Shown here: positions 1-6,274 of the stretch, piece by piece
How the letters are laid out: the number at the start of each line of letters is the position of its first letter
Position numbering within the stretch: the stretch's first letter is position 1
Assembly: GCA_035249465.1 (NCBI GenBank)
Contig: DATFGL010000198.1
Span: 1 to 6,617, forward strand
Reading direction: 5' to 3'
From: 66-474 sp035249465
GTDB taxonomy: Bacteria; Pseudomonadota; Gammaproteobacteria; Xanthomonadales; Rhodanobacteraceae
Length of the DNA: 6,617 nucleotides
Made by a program: the position numbers and the translations under genes
Notes under the pieces: generated by a model
What the model saw: the letters and a program-made list of their open reading frames with translations, nothing else
What the model was told of the DNA's origin: nothing
Database searches by the model: none

Positions 1-735
1 GCTGAACACGCGTTCCACCACGCCACCATATCCGGCCACCAGCGGCCCGTTCGCGACCGCGCCGAAGGCCTGGCCGTTGCCCGCGCCGCGCCGCGCCGCG
101 CCCTTGCGGCGGGCGTCCACCAGCGTTTCAGCCTGCGCCACGCCGATGCCGCGCAGCGACGCCAGTACCAGCGCGCCAGAGTACGACGCGTCCGGGAAGT
201 TGCGGCCCGAATACACCGTGACGGCATTTTCGATCTTGCCGAACAAGGCCGGATCCATGCCCGGCAGCCGCGCCACTTGGTCGATCGCGCGGAACGGCTG
301 GCCGGCCCCGCCCGAGGCACCGCCCGAGGCACCGCCACGCGATGCGACCACCGCGTCCGCCAGCTGGCCGGCGCGCAAGGCATCCACGCCCGCGGCCTGG
401 AAGATGCCGCGCAACAACCCGGCCGGCGCCGCGTTGAGATCGGCCATGCCGCTCACATCGACCACCTTGACGGTCACCTTGGCGCCATCGAACGCGAAGG
501 CATAAGGCCGCCCGTCGGGCACCCATTGGTGTTGCCGGTCGGGCGCACGCAGGCCGGCGACGGCTTGCGCGAGCCCGGCTTCGGCGGCGAGCTCCGCACG
601 CGCGTGCTCGGCGCCATAGAGCGCGGCCTGGCTGTGGCTGCGCGATGCCGCCGCCACGCCCGCCAGCAGTGCCGCGAGCAATACCGTCGCCCACAGGACC
701 AGCAGAAGGGCCGTGCCGCGTTCGCGCCGCATCAT
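1..735 (-). CDS. gspK: GspK minor pseudopilin (T2SS pseudopilus tip), 3' end beyond window
   Basis: The frame is open without a stop from the ATG at 735 to base 1, giving 245 residues; the C-terminus lies outside the window. The N-terminus MMRRERG|TALLLVLW is a prepilin leader with cleavage expected after Gly7, followed by a hydrophobic helix (about residues 8-30). The Glu at mature position 5 found in other pseudopilins is absent, which is normal for GspK, the tip subunit. DLNAAP at 99-104 matches the conserved GspK motif that precedes a helix-hairpin-helix-like region, and QPFRAIDQVARLPGM (146-160) matches the usual PF..V.EL..V.GM segment. Between them, at 134-145, lies GGASGGASGGAG where homologues usually carry a longer acidic DW.D segment. 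The ATG overlaps the gspJ stop (ATGA), and a G-rich stretch lies 6 nt upstream. A second ATG at 732 is possible. Role, from the family: forms a tip complex with GspI and GspJ in the inner membrane and periplasm. The family call is firm. Confidence 0.93.
   Translation of the reverse strand, partial: MMRRERGTALLLVLWATVLLAALLAGVAAASRSHSQAALYGAEHARAELAAEAGLAQAVAGLRAPDRQHQWVPDGRPYAFAFDGAKVTVKVVDVSGMADLNAAPAGLLRGIFQAAGVDALRAGQLADAVVASRGGASGGASGGAGQPFRAIDQVARLPGMDPALFGKIENAVTVYSGRNFPDASYSGALVLASLRGIGVAQAETLVDARRKGAARRGAGNGQAFGAVANGPLVAGYGGVVERVFS
309..336. repeat. 12-bp tandem repeat inside gspK
   Basis: The unit CGCCCGAGGCAC occurs twice in tandem (309-320 and 321-332), followed by a partial third copy CGCC. 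On the coding strand it encodes Gly-Gly-Ala-Ser units (GspK residues 134-145). The copies are identical, which suggests recent slippage or duplication. The length is a multiple of three, so the frame is kept. Confidence 0.9.
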
Positions 736-1379
736 CGCGAACCCCCGGCCTGCGCGCCGAAACCCTCGCCCGTGCGCACCGGGATCAGCATGTCCGGGAA
801 TCCGACCCGTGTGCGCCACGCGGGATCGAGATGGATGCGCACCGCCAGTGGCAGTCCGTTGGTGGCTTGCCAGTCATCGCGCCACGCCGGCGGCTTGCCG
901 AACGCGGCGGCGGCGAGATACTCGAATCCGCCGCCACGCAGACCCGTCAACAGCACGTGCCCGATCGGCTGCGCGTTCGCGATCTCGTCACCCGTGTACG
1001 GTCGGTAATCGAGGCGCAATGACATGCCCGCGCCTTCCTTTTGCAGGCTCACCGTCTGGAGGTACAAACCCGCATGGCCGGATTGCATGGGCAACGGCGC
1101 GACGTACTCCATCGAAGTCGCGTCGCCCTGGAACAGGCGCGCAGCCGCTCCGCCCGCCGTCACGAACGGCTGCGGCCCCGCGGCCCCCACATAGCGGCGC
1201 AGGAATTGCTGCGCGGTGCGCACGGCTTCGCTTTGCGCCATCACGGCATCTGCGGACCGGGTGACGCGCGCGGCGCCACGCATCGCGCCCCACACGCCCA
1301 GCATCACGAACGCCAGCAACGCCAGCGCCAGCAGGATTTCCAGCAAGGTGAAACCGGCTTGGCGGGCCACGCTCTTCAT
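732..1379 (-). CDS. gspJ: GspJ minor pseudopilin
   Basis: The product is 215 residues and begins MKSVARQAG|FTLLEILLAL, a class III prepilin leader of 9 residues with Gly at -1, Phe at +1 and Glu at +5, followed by a hydrophobic helix to about residue 29. The globular part holds features usual for GspJ, such as AQQFLRRYVG after the helix and GMSLRLDYRPY and GLPLAVRIHLD in the beta-rich C-terminal half. The family norm is about 200 residues, so it is full length. The ATG overlaps the gspI TGA (ATGA), and an AGGA lies 9 nt upstream of the start. Its own stop overlaps the gspK start in the same way, so I, J and K are translationally coupled. Known role of the family: GspJ joins GspI and GspK in the complex that initiates and caps the pseudopilus. 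It needs prepilin peptidase (GspO/PilD), which is not encoded here. Confidence 0.96.
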   Translation of the reverse strand: MKSVARQAGFTLLEILLALALLAFVMLGVWGAMRGAARVTRSADAVMAQSEAVRTAQQFLRRYVGAAGPQPFVTAGGAAARLFQGDATSMEYVAPLPMQSGHAGLYLQTVSLQKEGAGMSLRLDYRPYTGDEIANAQPIGHVLLTGLRGGGFEYLAAAAFGKPPAWRDDWQATNGLPLAVRIHLDPAWRTRVGFPDMLIPVRTGEGFGAQAGGSR

Positions 1380-1816
1380 TGATCCGTGTCCTGCGGCGGC
1401 GCGGCCTGCGCGCGCTGGGTGGCCAGCCGCAGCACGCGGCCCGCTCCGTACTGCACCGTGGCGTCGAGCTGCCAAAGCTCGATGTTGGCCGCCTGCGCCA
1501 TCATCAACCCGCCCTGCTGCAGCGTGACGGCCGCGCCCGTGCCTTGCGCCGGCCGGGGCAAGGCGCGCACCTTCAGCGTCCAGCGCATGCCGTCGTCGAA
1601 CGTTCCCTCGGTGCTCGCGTTCTTCAATGGCGTGATCAGGCCCTGTTCCGCGAACAGGCTTTGCGCATGCTCGACCGCTGCGTCCAGGGCGGCGGCGCGC
1701 GCGGCATTCTGTGCGGACTTGCCGAGCGCACCCAGGCCTATCGCAAAAGCAATCGCCAGCAACGCGATCGCGGCCAGCACTTCGATCAACGTGAAACCGC
1801 GCGCGCGCGTGATCAC
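1376..1816 (-). CDS. gspI: GspI minor pseudopilin
   Basis: The product is 146 residues and begins (GTG)ITRARG|FTLIEVLAAIALL, a 7-residue leader with Arg-Gly at the cleavage site, Phe+1 and Glu+5, followed by a hydrophobic helix. ALGKSAQNAARAAALDAAVEHAQSLF matches the extended helix of GspI, and the C-terminal half (DDGMRWTLKVRAL, IELWQLDATVQYGAG) matches the family's small beta domain. I chose the GTG at 1816 because it overlaps the gspH TGA as GTGA, has GGAG 7 nt upstream, and gives a leader of normal length; the frame stays open far upstream but only as a shadow of gspH. Length is slightly above the family norm of about 125. Role, from the family: nucleates the GspI-J-K tip of the pseudopilus. 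The Gln/Ala/Pro-rich C-terminal tail (RAQAAPPQDTDQ) is probably disordered. Confidence 0.95.
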   Translation of the reverse strand: MITRARGFTLIEVLAAIALLAIAFAIGLGALGKSAQNAARAAALDAAVEHAQSLFAEQGLITPLKNASTEGTFDDGMRWTLKVRALPRPAQGTGAAVTLQQGGLMMAQAANIELWQLDATVQYGAGRVLRLATQRAQAAPPQDTDQ

Positions 1817-2280
1817 TGCGGCACTCCGTTGCTGACGGTCACCGCGCCGGTCAGCCAATCCACGTCCACGCGCGAGCTGCGCCGTGCTTCGCTCAGGGTG
1901 ATGTTGCCGCCGCTGGAACTGCCATCCGGGAAATAACCGATGCGCGCGATGCCGGGCTGCTCGCCGGCCTCCGCGGCCGATTCGACGTGCACGGTCGCGG
2001 CAGCCGGCAATCCGCGCGGATCGCGCCCCGGAACCGTGTAGGAATGCGCACGCAGGTCGACGCTGAACCATTGCGGCTTGCCCGTCGCCATTGCGCGCGT
2101 GCGGGTGTCGCGCAACCCCGCCGCGACGCCCTGCGCAGCCGCCTGCAATTGGCCGCGGCTGCGTTCGTGCAGCGACACGGCGGCCACGCTGGCGGCAATC
2201 GCGATCAGCACGATCACCGCCAGCATTTCGATCAGGGTGAAGCCGAACGCCGGTGCCTGGTTTCCTTCCCCCTTCCGCAG
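1813..2280 (-). CDS. gspH: GspH minor pseudopilin; 5' end aberrant, no canonical short start
   Basis: The mature part is clear. FTLIEMLAVIVLIAIAASV starts at base 2241 and runs 142 residues to the stop, with the GspH hallmark IGYFPDGSSSGGNITLSE and then VDVDWLTGAVTV near the C-terminus. Gly at -1, Phe+1 and Glu+5 of a class III prepilin are present. What is missing is a normal leader: reading upstream in frame there is no ATG, GTG or TTG until a GTG at 2472, inside the 3' end of gspG, which would give an implausible 77-residue leader. The coordinates here use a CTG at 2280 (leader LRKGEGNQAPAFG, 13 residues), chosen only for leader length and its basic residues; it has no visible Shine-Dalgarno. 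The region upstream is a hairpin-rich repeat that seems to have replaced the original 5' end. The stop overlaps the gspI start. Alternatives are the GTG at 2472 (GAGGG 10 nt upstream) or a broken gene. Family role: bridges the GspG filament to the tip pseudopilins. Confidence 0.82.
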   Translation of the reverse strand: MRKGEGNQAPAFGFTLIEMLAVIVLIAIAASVAAVSLHERSRGQLQAAAQGVAAGLRDTRTRAMATGKPQWFSVDLRAHSYTVPGRDPRGLPAAATVHVESAAEAGEQPGIARIGYFPDGSSSGGNITLSEARRSSRVDVDWLTGAVTVSNGVPQ

Positions 2281-2413
2281 GAAGGGTGGAGCGAAAGCGA
2301 ACGCGCGCGAAGCGCGACGAGGGGGATGGTCTTTCGCGCAAGCAACATCCCCCCGCGCCTCCGGCGCGACCCCCTTCCTCCGGAAGAGGGTGGACGCAGC
2401 CCTGCCGTCAGGG
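2264..2413. repeat. Hairpin-rich intergenic repeat element between gspG and gspH
   Basis: The segment is packed with inverted repeats: CCCTTCC-gca-GGAAGGG (2270-2286, 7-bp stem), CGCGC-gaa-GCGCG (2304-2316), GGGGGATG...CATCCCCC (2321-2328 with 2346-2353, 8-bp stem, 17-nt loop), CGCGCC-tcc-GGCGCG (2354-2368), an imperfect CCCCTTCC/GGAAGAGGG hairpin (2370-2390) and CCCTG-ccgt-CAGGG (2400-2413). Its two ends are near-identical direct copies: 2268-2290 and 2370-2394 share CCCCCTTCC, a three-base loop, GGAAG and GGTGGA, differing by two substitutions and a 2-bp indel. This is the look of a small non-coding repeat family or MITE-like element; I cannot name the family. It runs into the gspH reading frame. 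Folded in the transcript, it could lower readthrough from gspG to gspH-K. Confidence 0.7.
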
Positions 2414-2449
2414 ACGAGATCGACAAACCCCGCGCAACGACGCTCTGCC

Positions 2450-2875
2450 CTACTGCCAGTTGCCGTAATCACGATCGATGCCCTCGCCCCCTGGCGTGCC
2501 ATCGCGGCCGTAGAAGATGATGTCGTACTGGCCGTGCTTGCCTGGATAGACATAGCCGTATGGATGGCCAAACGGATCGCTGAGATCGGCGGGCTTGGCA
2601 TACGGACCGTTCCACGAAGGTGCGTTCAACGGCTTGGTGATCAGGTCGTCGAGCGATTTCGGTGGCGAACCATTGTCCAAAGCATAAGCCTGCACGTCCT
2701 GGTCGAGCTTGGTCACGCCGATCTTGCCGGCGTCCCACTTGCCGGTGTCCACGCGCCCGGAAACGGAGCGCGCCACGATCACGCCGACGATGCCGAGCAA
2801 CACGATCACGGCGAGCATTTCCAGAAGCGTGAAGCCGCGCGCACCACGGCGTACAGAAGAGATGGGGAAACGCAT
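2450..2875 (-). CDS. gspG: GspG major pseudopilin
   Basis: The product is 141 residues with leader MRFPISSVRRGARG|FTLLEM, cleavage after Gly14, and Glu at mature position 5. The hydrophobic helix (15-35) carries LAVIVLLGIVGVIV. The globular domain has YALDNGSPPKSLDDL (64-78), WNGPY (88-92), DPFGHPYGY (100-108) and the C-terminal loop YGRDGTPGGEGIDRDYGNW (122-140), which corresponds to the calcium-binding loop of the GspG family. The mature length of 127 is normal. The ATG has GAGGA 6 nt upstream. Known role: GspG subunits polymerise into the periplasmic pseudopilus that pushes exoproteins through the GspD secretin. It is separated from gspF by 240 bp and from the recognisable part of gspH by about 200 bp, so unlike H-K it is not directly translationally coupled. 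Its sequence resembles Xanthomonas-type XpsG more than PulG in the loops, by my recollection of the family. Confidence 0.97.
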   Translation of the reverse strand: MRFPISSVRRGARGFTLLEMLAVIVLLGIVGVIVARSVSGRVDTGKWDAGKIGVTKLDQDVQAYALDNGSPPKSLDDLITKPLNAPSWNGPYAKPADLSDPFGHPYGYVYPGKHGQYDIIFYGRDGTPGGEGIDRDYGNWQ

Positions 2876-2897
2876 GAACTGTCCTCGCGTAACGTTT

Positions 2898-2918
2898 GCA
2901 GGAGCGGGCTGTCAGCCC
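2898..2918. repeat. REP-like palindrome upstream of gspG
   Basis: GCAGGAGCGGGCTGTCAGCCC on the plus strand contains the perfect palindrome GGGCTG-T-CAGCCC, preceded by AGGAGC. The pattern GTAGGAGCGGGCT..AGCCCGC is typical of the repetitive extragenic palindromes I know from Pseudomonas and Xanthomonadales genomes; this copy is slightly degenerate. The far edge is 23 bp and the palindrome about 30 bp from the gspG start. Only one copy lies in the window, so its status as a repeat family member is inferred. Confidence 0.45.
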
Positions 2919-3071
2919 CCTCGAGTCAAGGGCCGAGTGCACGCGTTTACGCGATGCCGGGGGCATAGCGTGCTTGCACGAAGGCCCGAGGCAGGAAGCC
3001 GAGGGCCGGGTTGCTTGGCGAGATCAGGATGATCGAGCATGGCAACAGACGGGGGCTGTGGAGGCGTGGCA

Positions 3072-3104
3072 TGCACGGTCGAAGCAAAACACCTTCGCCG
3101 TGCA
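3072..3104 (-). terminator. Stem-loop 11 nt downstream of gspF (terminator- or attenuator-like)
   Basis: On the plus strand TGCACGG-(t)-CGAA is complementary to TTCG-CCGTGCA across a 10-nt loop (3084-3093). The stem is 11 bp with a single bulged base at 3079. In the gspF transcript it folds right after the stop codon. No U-tract follows it, so classic intrinsic termination is doubtful; it could also be a mRNA 3'-end stabiliser or an attenuator that lowers gspG expression relative to gspEF. Confidence 0.4.
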
Positions 3105-3115
3105 ATGGTGGTTCC

Positions 3116-4324
3116 TCATTGTATGCTGCCGGTCAAGCTCAACAGAGGCAGCAGGATGGACATCATGATGCCGGCGACCAGCAGTGCCATCACGATGGTC
3201 AATACCGGCACCAGCGCCGACAGCATCTTGTCGATCGCCGATTTCACCTCGCCGTCGTAGGTGTCCGCGGCGCGCAGCAGCATGTCGTCCAGCGTGCCCG
3301 ATTCCTCGCCGACCGTGGTGATCTGGATCGCGAGTTTCGGGAATCCGGTATGCGCGGCCAGCGCGTGCGACAGTGAATCGCCGCCCTTGACCGACTCGAT
3401 GGCGGGTTCCAGTTGCGCCGACAGTTCGCGGTTGGACACCACCTGGCGCGCGATGCCCAGCGCGGCCAAAAGCGATACGCCGTTTTTCAGCAGCGACCCG
3501 AGCGTACGCATCAGCCGCGCCGTATCCACCTTCAGCAACAGTGGGCCGAATACCTTGACCCGCAGCAGCCGCGCGTCGAACGCGCGCCGCGCCACGGCGT
3601 CGCGCATCCGCGCACCCGCATACAAGCCGGCAACCACCAGCGCGATCAGCACCAGCAGGCCCCAGTCGTGCAGGAAGCTCCCGAACGCCATCAGCACGCG
3701 CGTGATCAGCGGAATCTGCACGTTCATGTCGTGGAAGATCGGCACGAACTGTGGCAAAACGAATGCGAGCAGCAGGACCAGCGAACCCAGCACGCCGAAC
3801 AACAGGAACGCGGGATACACCAGCGCGCCGATCACGCTTTCCCGCAGCTTGCGTGCACGCGTCAGGTAATCGGCCAGACGCGCCAGTGCGGCATCCAGCG
3901 CGCCGCCCGCTTCGCCCGCGCGCACCATGCTCAAATAGAGCTTGCCGAACACGCCGTGTTCTTCTTCCATCGCGCGCGACAGCGAAGCACCGCCACGCAC
4001 GCGGTCACGGATGCGTTCCACCACGTGGCGGGCGCGTTCGCCTTCCGGCAATTCGAGCAACATCTGCAGCGCGCGGTCCAGCGGCAGGCCCGCGTGCAGC
4101 AGGATGCCGAGCTGTTCGGTGAACTCGACCAGCGCCCCGCCGGACAACGATTTCCTGCGCAACCCGCCGAACAGCGATCCGCCGCCCGCGGCATCGGCCG
4201 CTTCCAGGGGCACGTTGCCCTGTTCCTGCAAACGCGCGATCACGTCGTCGGCGCACGCCGCGTCCATCCGTCCTTCCACGGTCTCGCCAGCGGGCGTGAC
4301 GGCCCTGTAACGGAACGAAGCCAT
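3116..4324 (-). CDS. gspF: GspF inner-membrane platform protein
   Basis: The product is 402 residues, as usual for GspF (about 400). It begins MASFRYRAVTPAGETVEGRM, the normal family start. It contains two related T2SSF domains, about residues 65-190 and 268-393, each with the internal motif seen as VRAGEAGGALD (134-144) and TVGEESGTLD (337-346). Hydrophobic segments at about 166-196, 221-240 and 370-396 give the expected three membrane helices. Two ATGs sit in tandem (4327 and 4324) over the gspE stop. I chose 4324 because AGGA lies 6 nt upstream of it, against 3 nt for the other; either way gspE and gspF overlap and are translationally coupled. Family role: polytopic inner-membrane protein that contacts GspE and GspL and couples ATP hydrolysis to pseudopilus growth. 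Confidence 0.97.
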   Translation of the reverse strand: MASFRYRAVTPAGETVEGRMDAACADDVIARLQEQGNVPLEAADAAGGGSLFGGLRRKSLSGGALVEFTEQLGILLHAGLPLDRALQMLLELPEGERARHVVERIRDRVRGGASLSRAMEEEHGVFGKLYLSMVRAGEAGGALDAALARLADYLTRARKLRESVIGALVYPAFLLFGVLGSLVLLLAFVLPQFVPIFHDMNVQIPLITRVLMAFGSFLHDWGLLVLIALVVAGLYAGARMRDAVARRAFDARLLRVKVFGPLLLKVDTARLMRTLGSLLKNGVSLLAALGIARQVVSNRELSAQLEPAIESVKGGDSLSHALAAHTGFPKLAIQITTVGEESGTLDDMLLRAADTYDGEVKSAIDKMLSALVPVLTIVMALLVAGIMMSILLPLLSLTGSIQ

Positions 4325-6063
4325 CATTCGTCCTGCGTCACGCGCAGAACCTCCTCGATGGTCGTGAGCCCCGCCAACGCCTTGCGCAGGCCGTCTTCGT
4401 ACATGGTGCGCATGCCGCTGGCGCGCGCGGCGCGTTCGATGTCGGACGCGTCGGCGTGCTGCATCAGCAGGCGACGCAACGCGTCGTTCATGGTCAACTG
4501 TTCGATGATCGCGAGCCGCCCATAGAAGCCGCTCGGGTTCTCGGGCGTCGGCCGGGGCCGGTACAAACGGATCGGGCGTTCGTCGGTGAGCTTGTCCAAC
4601 CCGAGCTCGGCGACCATCTCCGGCAGCGGTTCGTAGGCTTCGGCGGCATCGGGAACGAGGCAACGCACCAGCCGTTGCGCGAGGATCGCGTTGATCGTCG
4701 AGGCCAACAGGTAATCCTCGACGCCCATGTCCAGCAGGCGCGTCAGGCCGCCCGCGGCGGAATTGGTGTGCAGCGTCGAAAGCACGAGGTGCCCGGTGAG
4801 CGCGGACTGGATCGCGATCTTGCAGGTTTCCAGATCGCGCATTTCGCCGATCATGATCACGTCCGGATCCTGGCGCACGATCGAACGCAGCGCGCCCGCA
4901 AAATCCAGCCCGATCTGCGGCTTCACCTGCATCTGGTTGATGCCTTCGAGCTGGTATTCGACCGGATCTTCGACGGTGATGATTTTGCGGTCGGGCGTGT
5001 TGATCTTCGACAACGCCGTATAAAGCGTGGTGGTCTTGCCCGAGCCCGTCGGCCCGGTGACCAGAAGAATCCCGTGCGGCTGTTCCAGCACGCGCAGGAA
5101 TGACGGCAGCGTCGAGTCGTCGAATCCGAGTGCCTTGAAATCCAGCACCACTTTGCCGCGGTCGAGGATGCGCATCACCACCGATTCGCCGAAGCTGGTG
5201 GGAATGCTCGACACGCGCAGGTCCAGCTCCTTGCCCTGCACGCGCAGCATGATGCGGCCATCCTGCGGCAAACGCCGCTCGGCGATGTTCATGCGCGCCA
5301 TGATCTTGATGCGCGAGATCATCGCGGCCGTGCTCGAAGCCGGCGGCGCCTCGACTTCATGCAGCACGCCGTCGATGCGGTAACGCACCTTCAGGCGATT
5401 CTCGAACGGCTCGATGTGGATGTCCGACGCACGCGCTTCCACTGCGCGCTGGATCAACAGGTTCACCAGCCGAATGACGGGCGCCTCGGAGGCGAGATCG
5501 CGCAGGTGCTCGATGTCATCGTCGCCCGAACGCTCGCCGCCCTCGCCTTCCAGCCCTTCAACGATGGTGCCGAGTGCGCTGCGGCCCGCACCGAACCAGC
5601 GTTCGATCAAGTCGTCGATTTCCGAGCGAGCCGCGACGATCAGCGACACCGGCCGCCCGCAAGCCAACTGCACCGCATGCGCGACGTAGGCATCGCCCGG
5701 ATCGGCCGTGGCGAGTTGCAACGCCGATTCCAATTCCACCACGGGCACCGCGTGGTACTGTTTCATGAAGCGCACGCTGAGCGTGGTTTCGGGCGGCACG
5801 TCCGGCGCGTCCCTGGCCGACAGCAACGGCAGGCGCAAGGTCTCCGCCCACGCCTCGGCCAGGTCGCGTTCCGACACCAGGCCGAGCCGCGCCAGCAATA
5901 CCGTCAGGCGGGCTTCCGGGGCTTCGGCCAGCAGCCGTTCGGCGCGCGCGAGGTCGTCTTCCTTCAGGCGTCCGCGCTCGACCAGCAGCCCGCAGACGCG
6001 CGCGCCCGCGTCGTCCGCTGCGATACCGTTGGAATCATTGCCGTGCCGCAACACTGCCGACAT
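4324..6063 (-). CDS. gspE: GspE cytoplasmic secretion ATPase
   Basis: The product is 579 residues. The N-terminal region (about 20-150) matches the GspE N-domain, which docks on GspL. The N2/PAS-like part contains SEAPVIRLVNLLIQRAVEARASDIHIEP (192-219), with RYRIDGVLHEV at 227-237. The ATPase core has Walker A GPTGSGKTTT (337-346), the Asp box ITVEDPVEY (362-370), Walker B DPDVIMIGEMRD (399-410) and the His box TGHLVLSTLHTN (423-434), all intact. The C-terminal zinc subdomain is altered: after QRLVRCL (463-469) the two CXXC pairs typical of PulE/EpsE are absent, and only Cys468 remains before GFYGRLAI (512-519). I recall that Xanthomonas XpsE also lacks this tetrad, so this may be a lineage trait. 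The start follows a weak GAGAG. It is the first gene of the visible T2SS cluster, 211 bp after the restriction gene. Role: powers pseudopilus assembly. Type IV pilus PilB is less likely given the GspF and pseudopilin neighbours. Confidence 0.97.
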   Translation of the reverse strand: MSAVLRHGNDSNGIAADDAGARVCGLLVERGRLKEDDLARAERLLAEAPEARLTVLLARLGLVSERDLAEAWAETLRLPLLSARDAPDVPPETTLSVRFMKQYHAVPVVELESALQLATADPGDAYVAHAVQLACGRPVSLIVAARSEIDDLIERWFGAGRSALGTIVEGLEGEGGERSGDDDIEHLRDLASEAPVIRLVNLLIQRAVEARASDIHIEPFENRLKVRYRIDGVLHEVEAPPASSTAAMISRIKIMARMNIAERRLPQDGRIMLRVQGKELDLRVSSIPTSFGESVVMRILDRGKVVLDFKALGFDDSTLPSFLRVLEQPHGILLVTGPTGSGKTTTLYTALSKINTPDRKIITVEDPVEYQLEGINQMQVKPQIGLDFAGALRSIVRQDPDVIMIGEMRDLETCKIAIQSALTGHLVLSTLHTNSAAGGLTRLLDMGVEDYLLASTINAILAQRLVRCLVPDAAEAYEPLPEMVAELGLDKLTDERPIRLYRPRPTPENPSGFYGRLAIIEQLTMNDALRRLLMQHADASDIERAARASGMRTMYEDGLRKALAGLTTIEEVLRVTQDE

Positions 6064-6274
6064 CGCCAGCTCTCGCGTGGATCGTTTGTCAGGCTGTCAT
6101 TCGTAGCACACCCGCCTGGGCAAAGCGAGTATCCGGGGCCCCTCACGGGGCGATGTTCAGGCGACGATAACGTTGACGGCGGCTCGACGTCCGCCAGGCC
6201 CGGGGTGCAGCAAAGCCGAGCCACCGGCCGGCGGCGAGCGGCCGCTGGGTGCGGCCCTTCCTCCCGGGCAAGCC
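6064..6274. other. 211-bp spacer between restriction gene and gspE; probable operon leader
   Basis: No credible gene is seen. On the minus strand it begins just after the restriction gene's stop with the GC-rich hairpin GGCCGC-acccA-GCGGCC (6240-6256; 6-bp stem, no T-run), and it contains CCCC-tcac-GGGG (6138-6149), overlapping a GGGGCCCC palindrome. A promoter for gspE would be expected here. The best -10-like candidate is TGCTACGAA on the minus strand at about 6102-6110, an extended -10 form but without a proper -35, so I do not call it. The sequence is otherwise unremarkable. Confidence 0.5.

Larger units (their letters stand above)
2876..3115. other. 240-bp non-coding gap between gspF and gspG
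   Basis: I see no convincing gene on either strand. On the transcribed (minus) side the gap holds, in order, a long stem-loop after gspF (3072-3104), an interrupted hairpin GGCCC-GGC/GCC-GGGCC (2983-3007), CGTGC-tt-GCACG (2969-2980), ATGCC-ggg-GGCAT (2954-2966), CGCG-ttta-CGCG (2942-2953), and a REP-like palindrome just before gspG (2898-2918). A minus-strand TTGACT (2924-2929) resembles a -35 box but has no acceptable -10 partner. No clear promoter for gspG is visible. Confidence 0.7.

Noticed and set aside
715..735. Missing Glu at mature position 5 of GspK as a defect
   Set aside because: GspK proteins normally lack this Glu, since they sit at the tip and have no subunit above them.
2750..2800. 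Absence in GspG of the proline that follows the hydrophobic helix in PulG-type pseudopilins
   Set aside because: As far as I recall, Xanthomonas-type GspG proteins show the same variation, and the rest of the protein is well conserved.
2890..2896. A 7-base AACGTTA shared (minus strand) by the regions upstream of gspG and gspE (about 6168-6174) as a common operator
   Set aside because: Too short and at very different distances from the two start codons (about 14 against about 100 bases); likely chance.
2924..2929. Minus-strand TTGACT as a -35 box for a gspG promoter
   Set aside because: At 16-18 bp spacing the downstream hexamers are GC-rich (CGCTCC, GCTCCT) and do not resemble a -10 box.
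6240..6256. GGCCGC/GCGGCC hairpin after the restriction gene as an intrinsic terminator
   Set aside because: The stem is only 6 bp and no T-run follows on the transcribed strand; such stems are frequent in GC-rich DNA.
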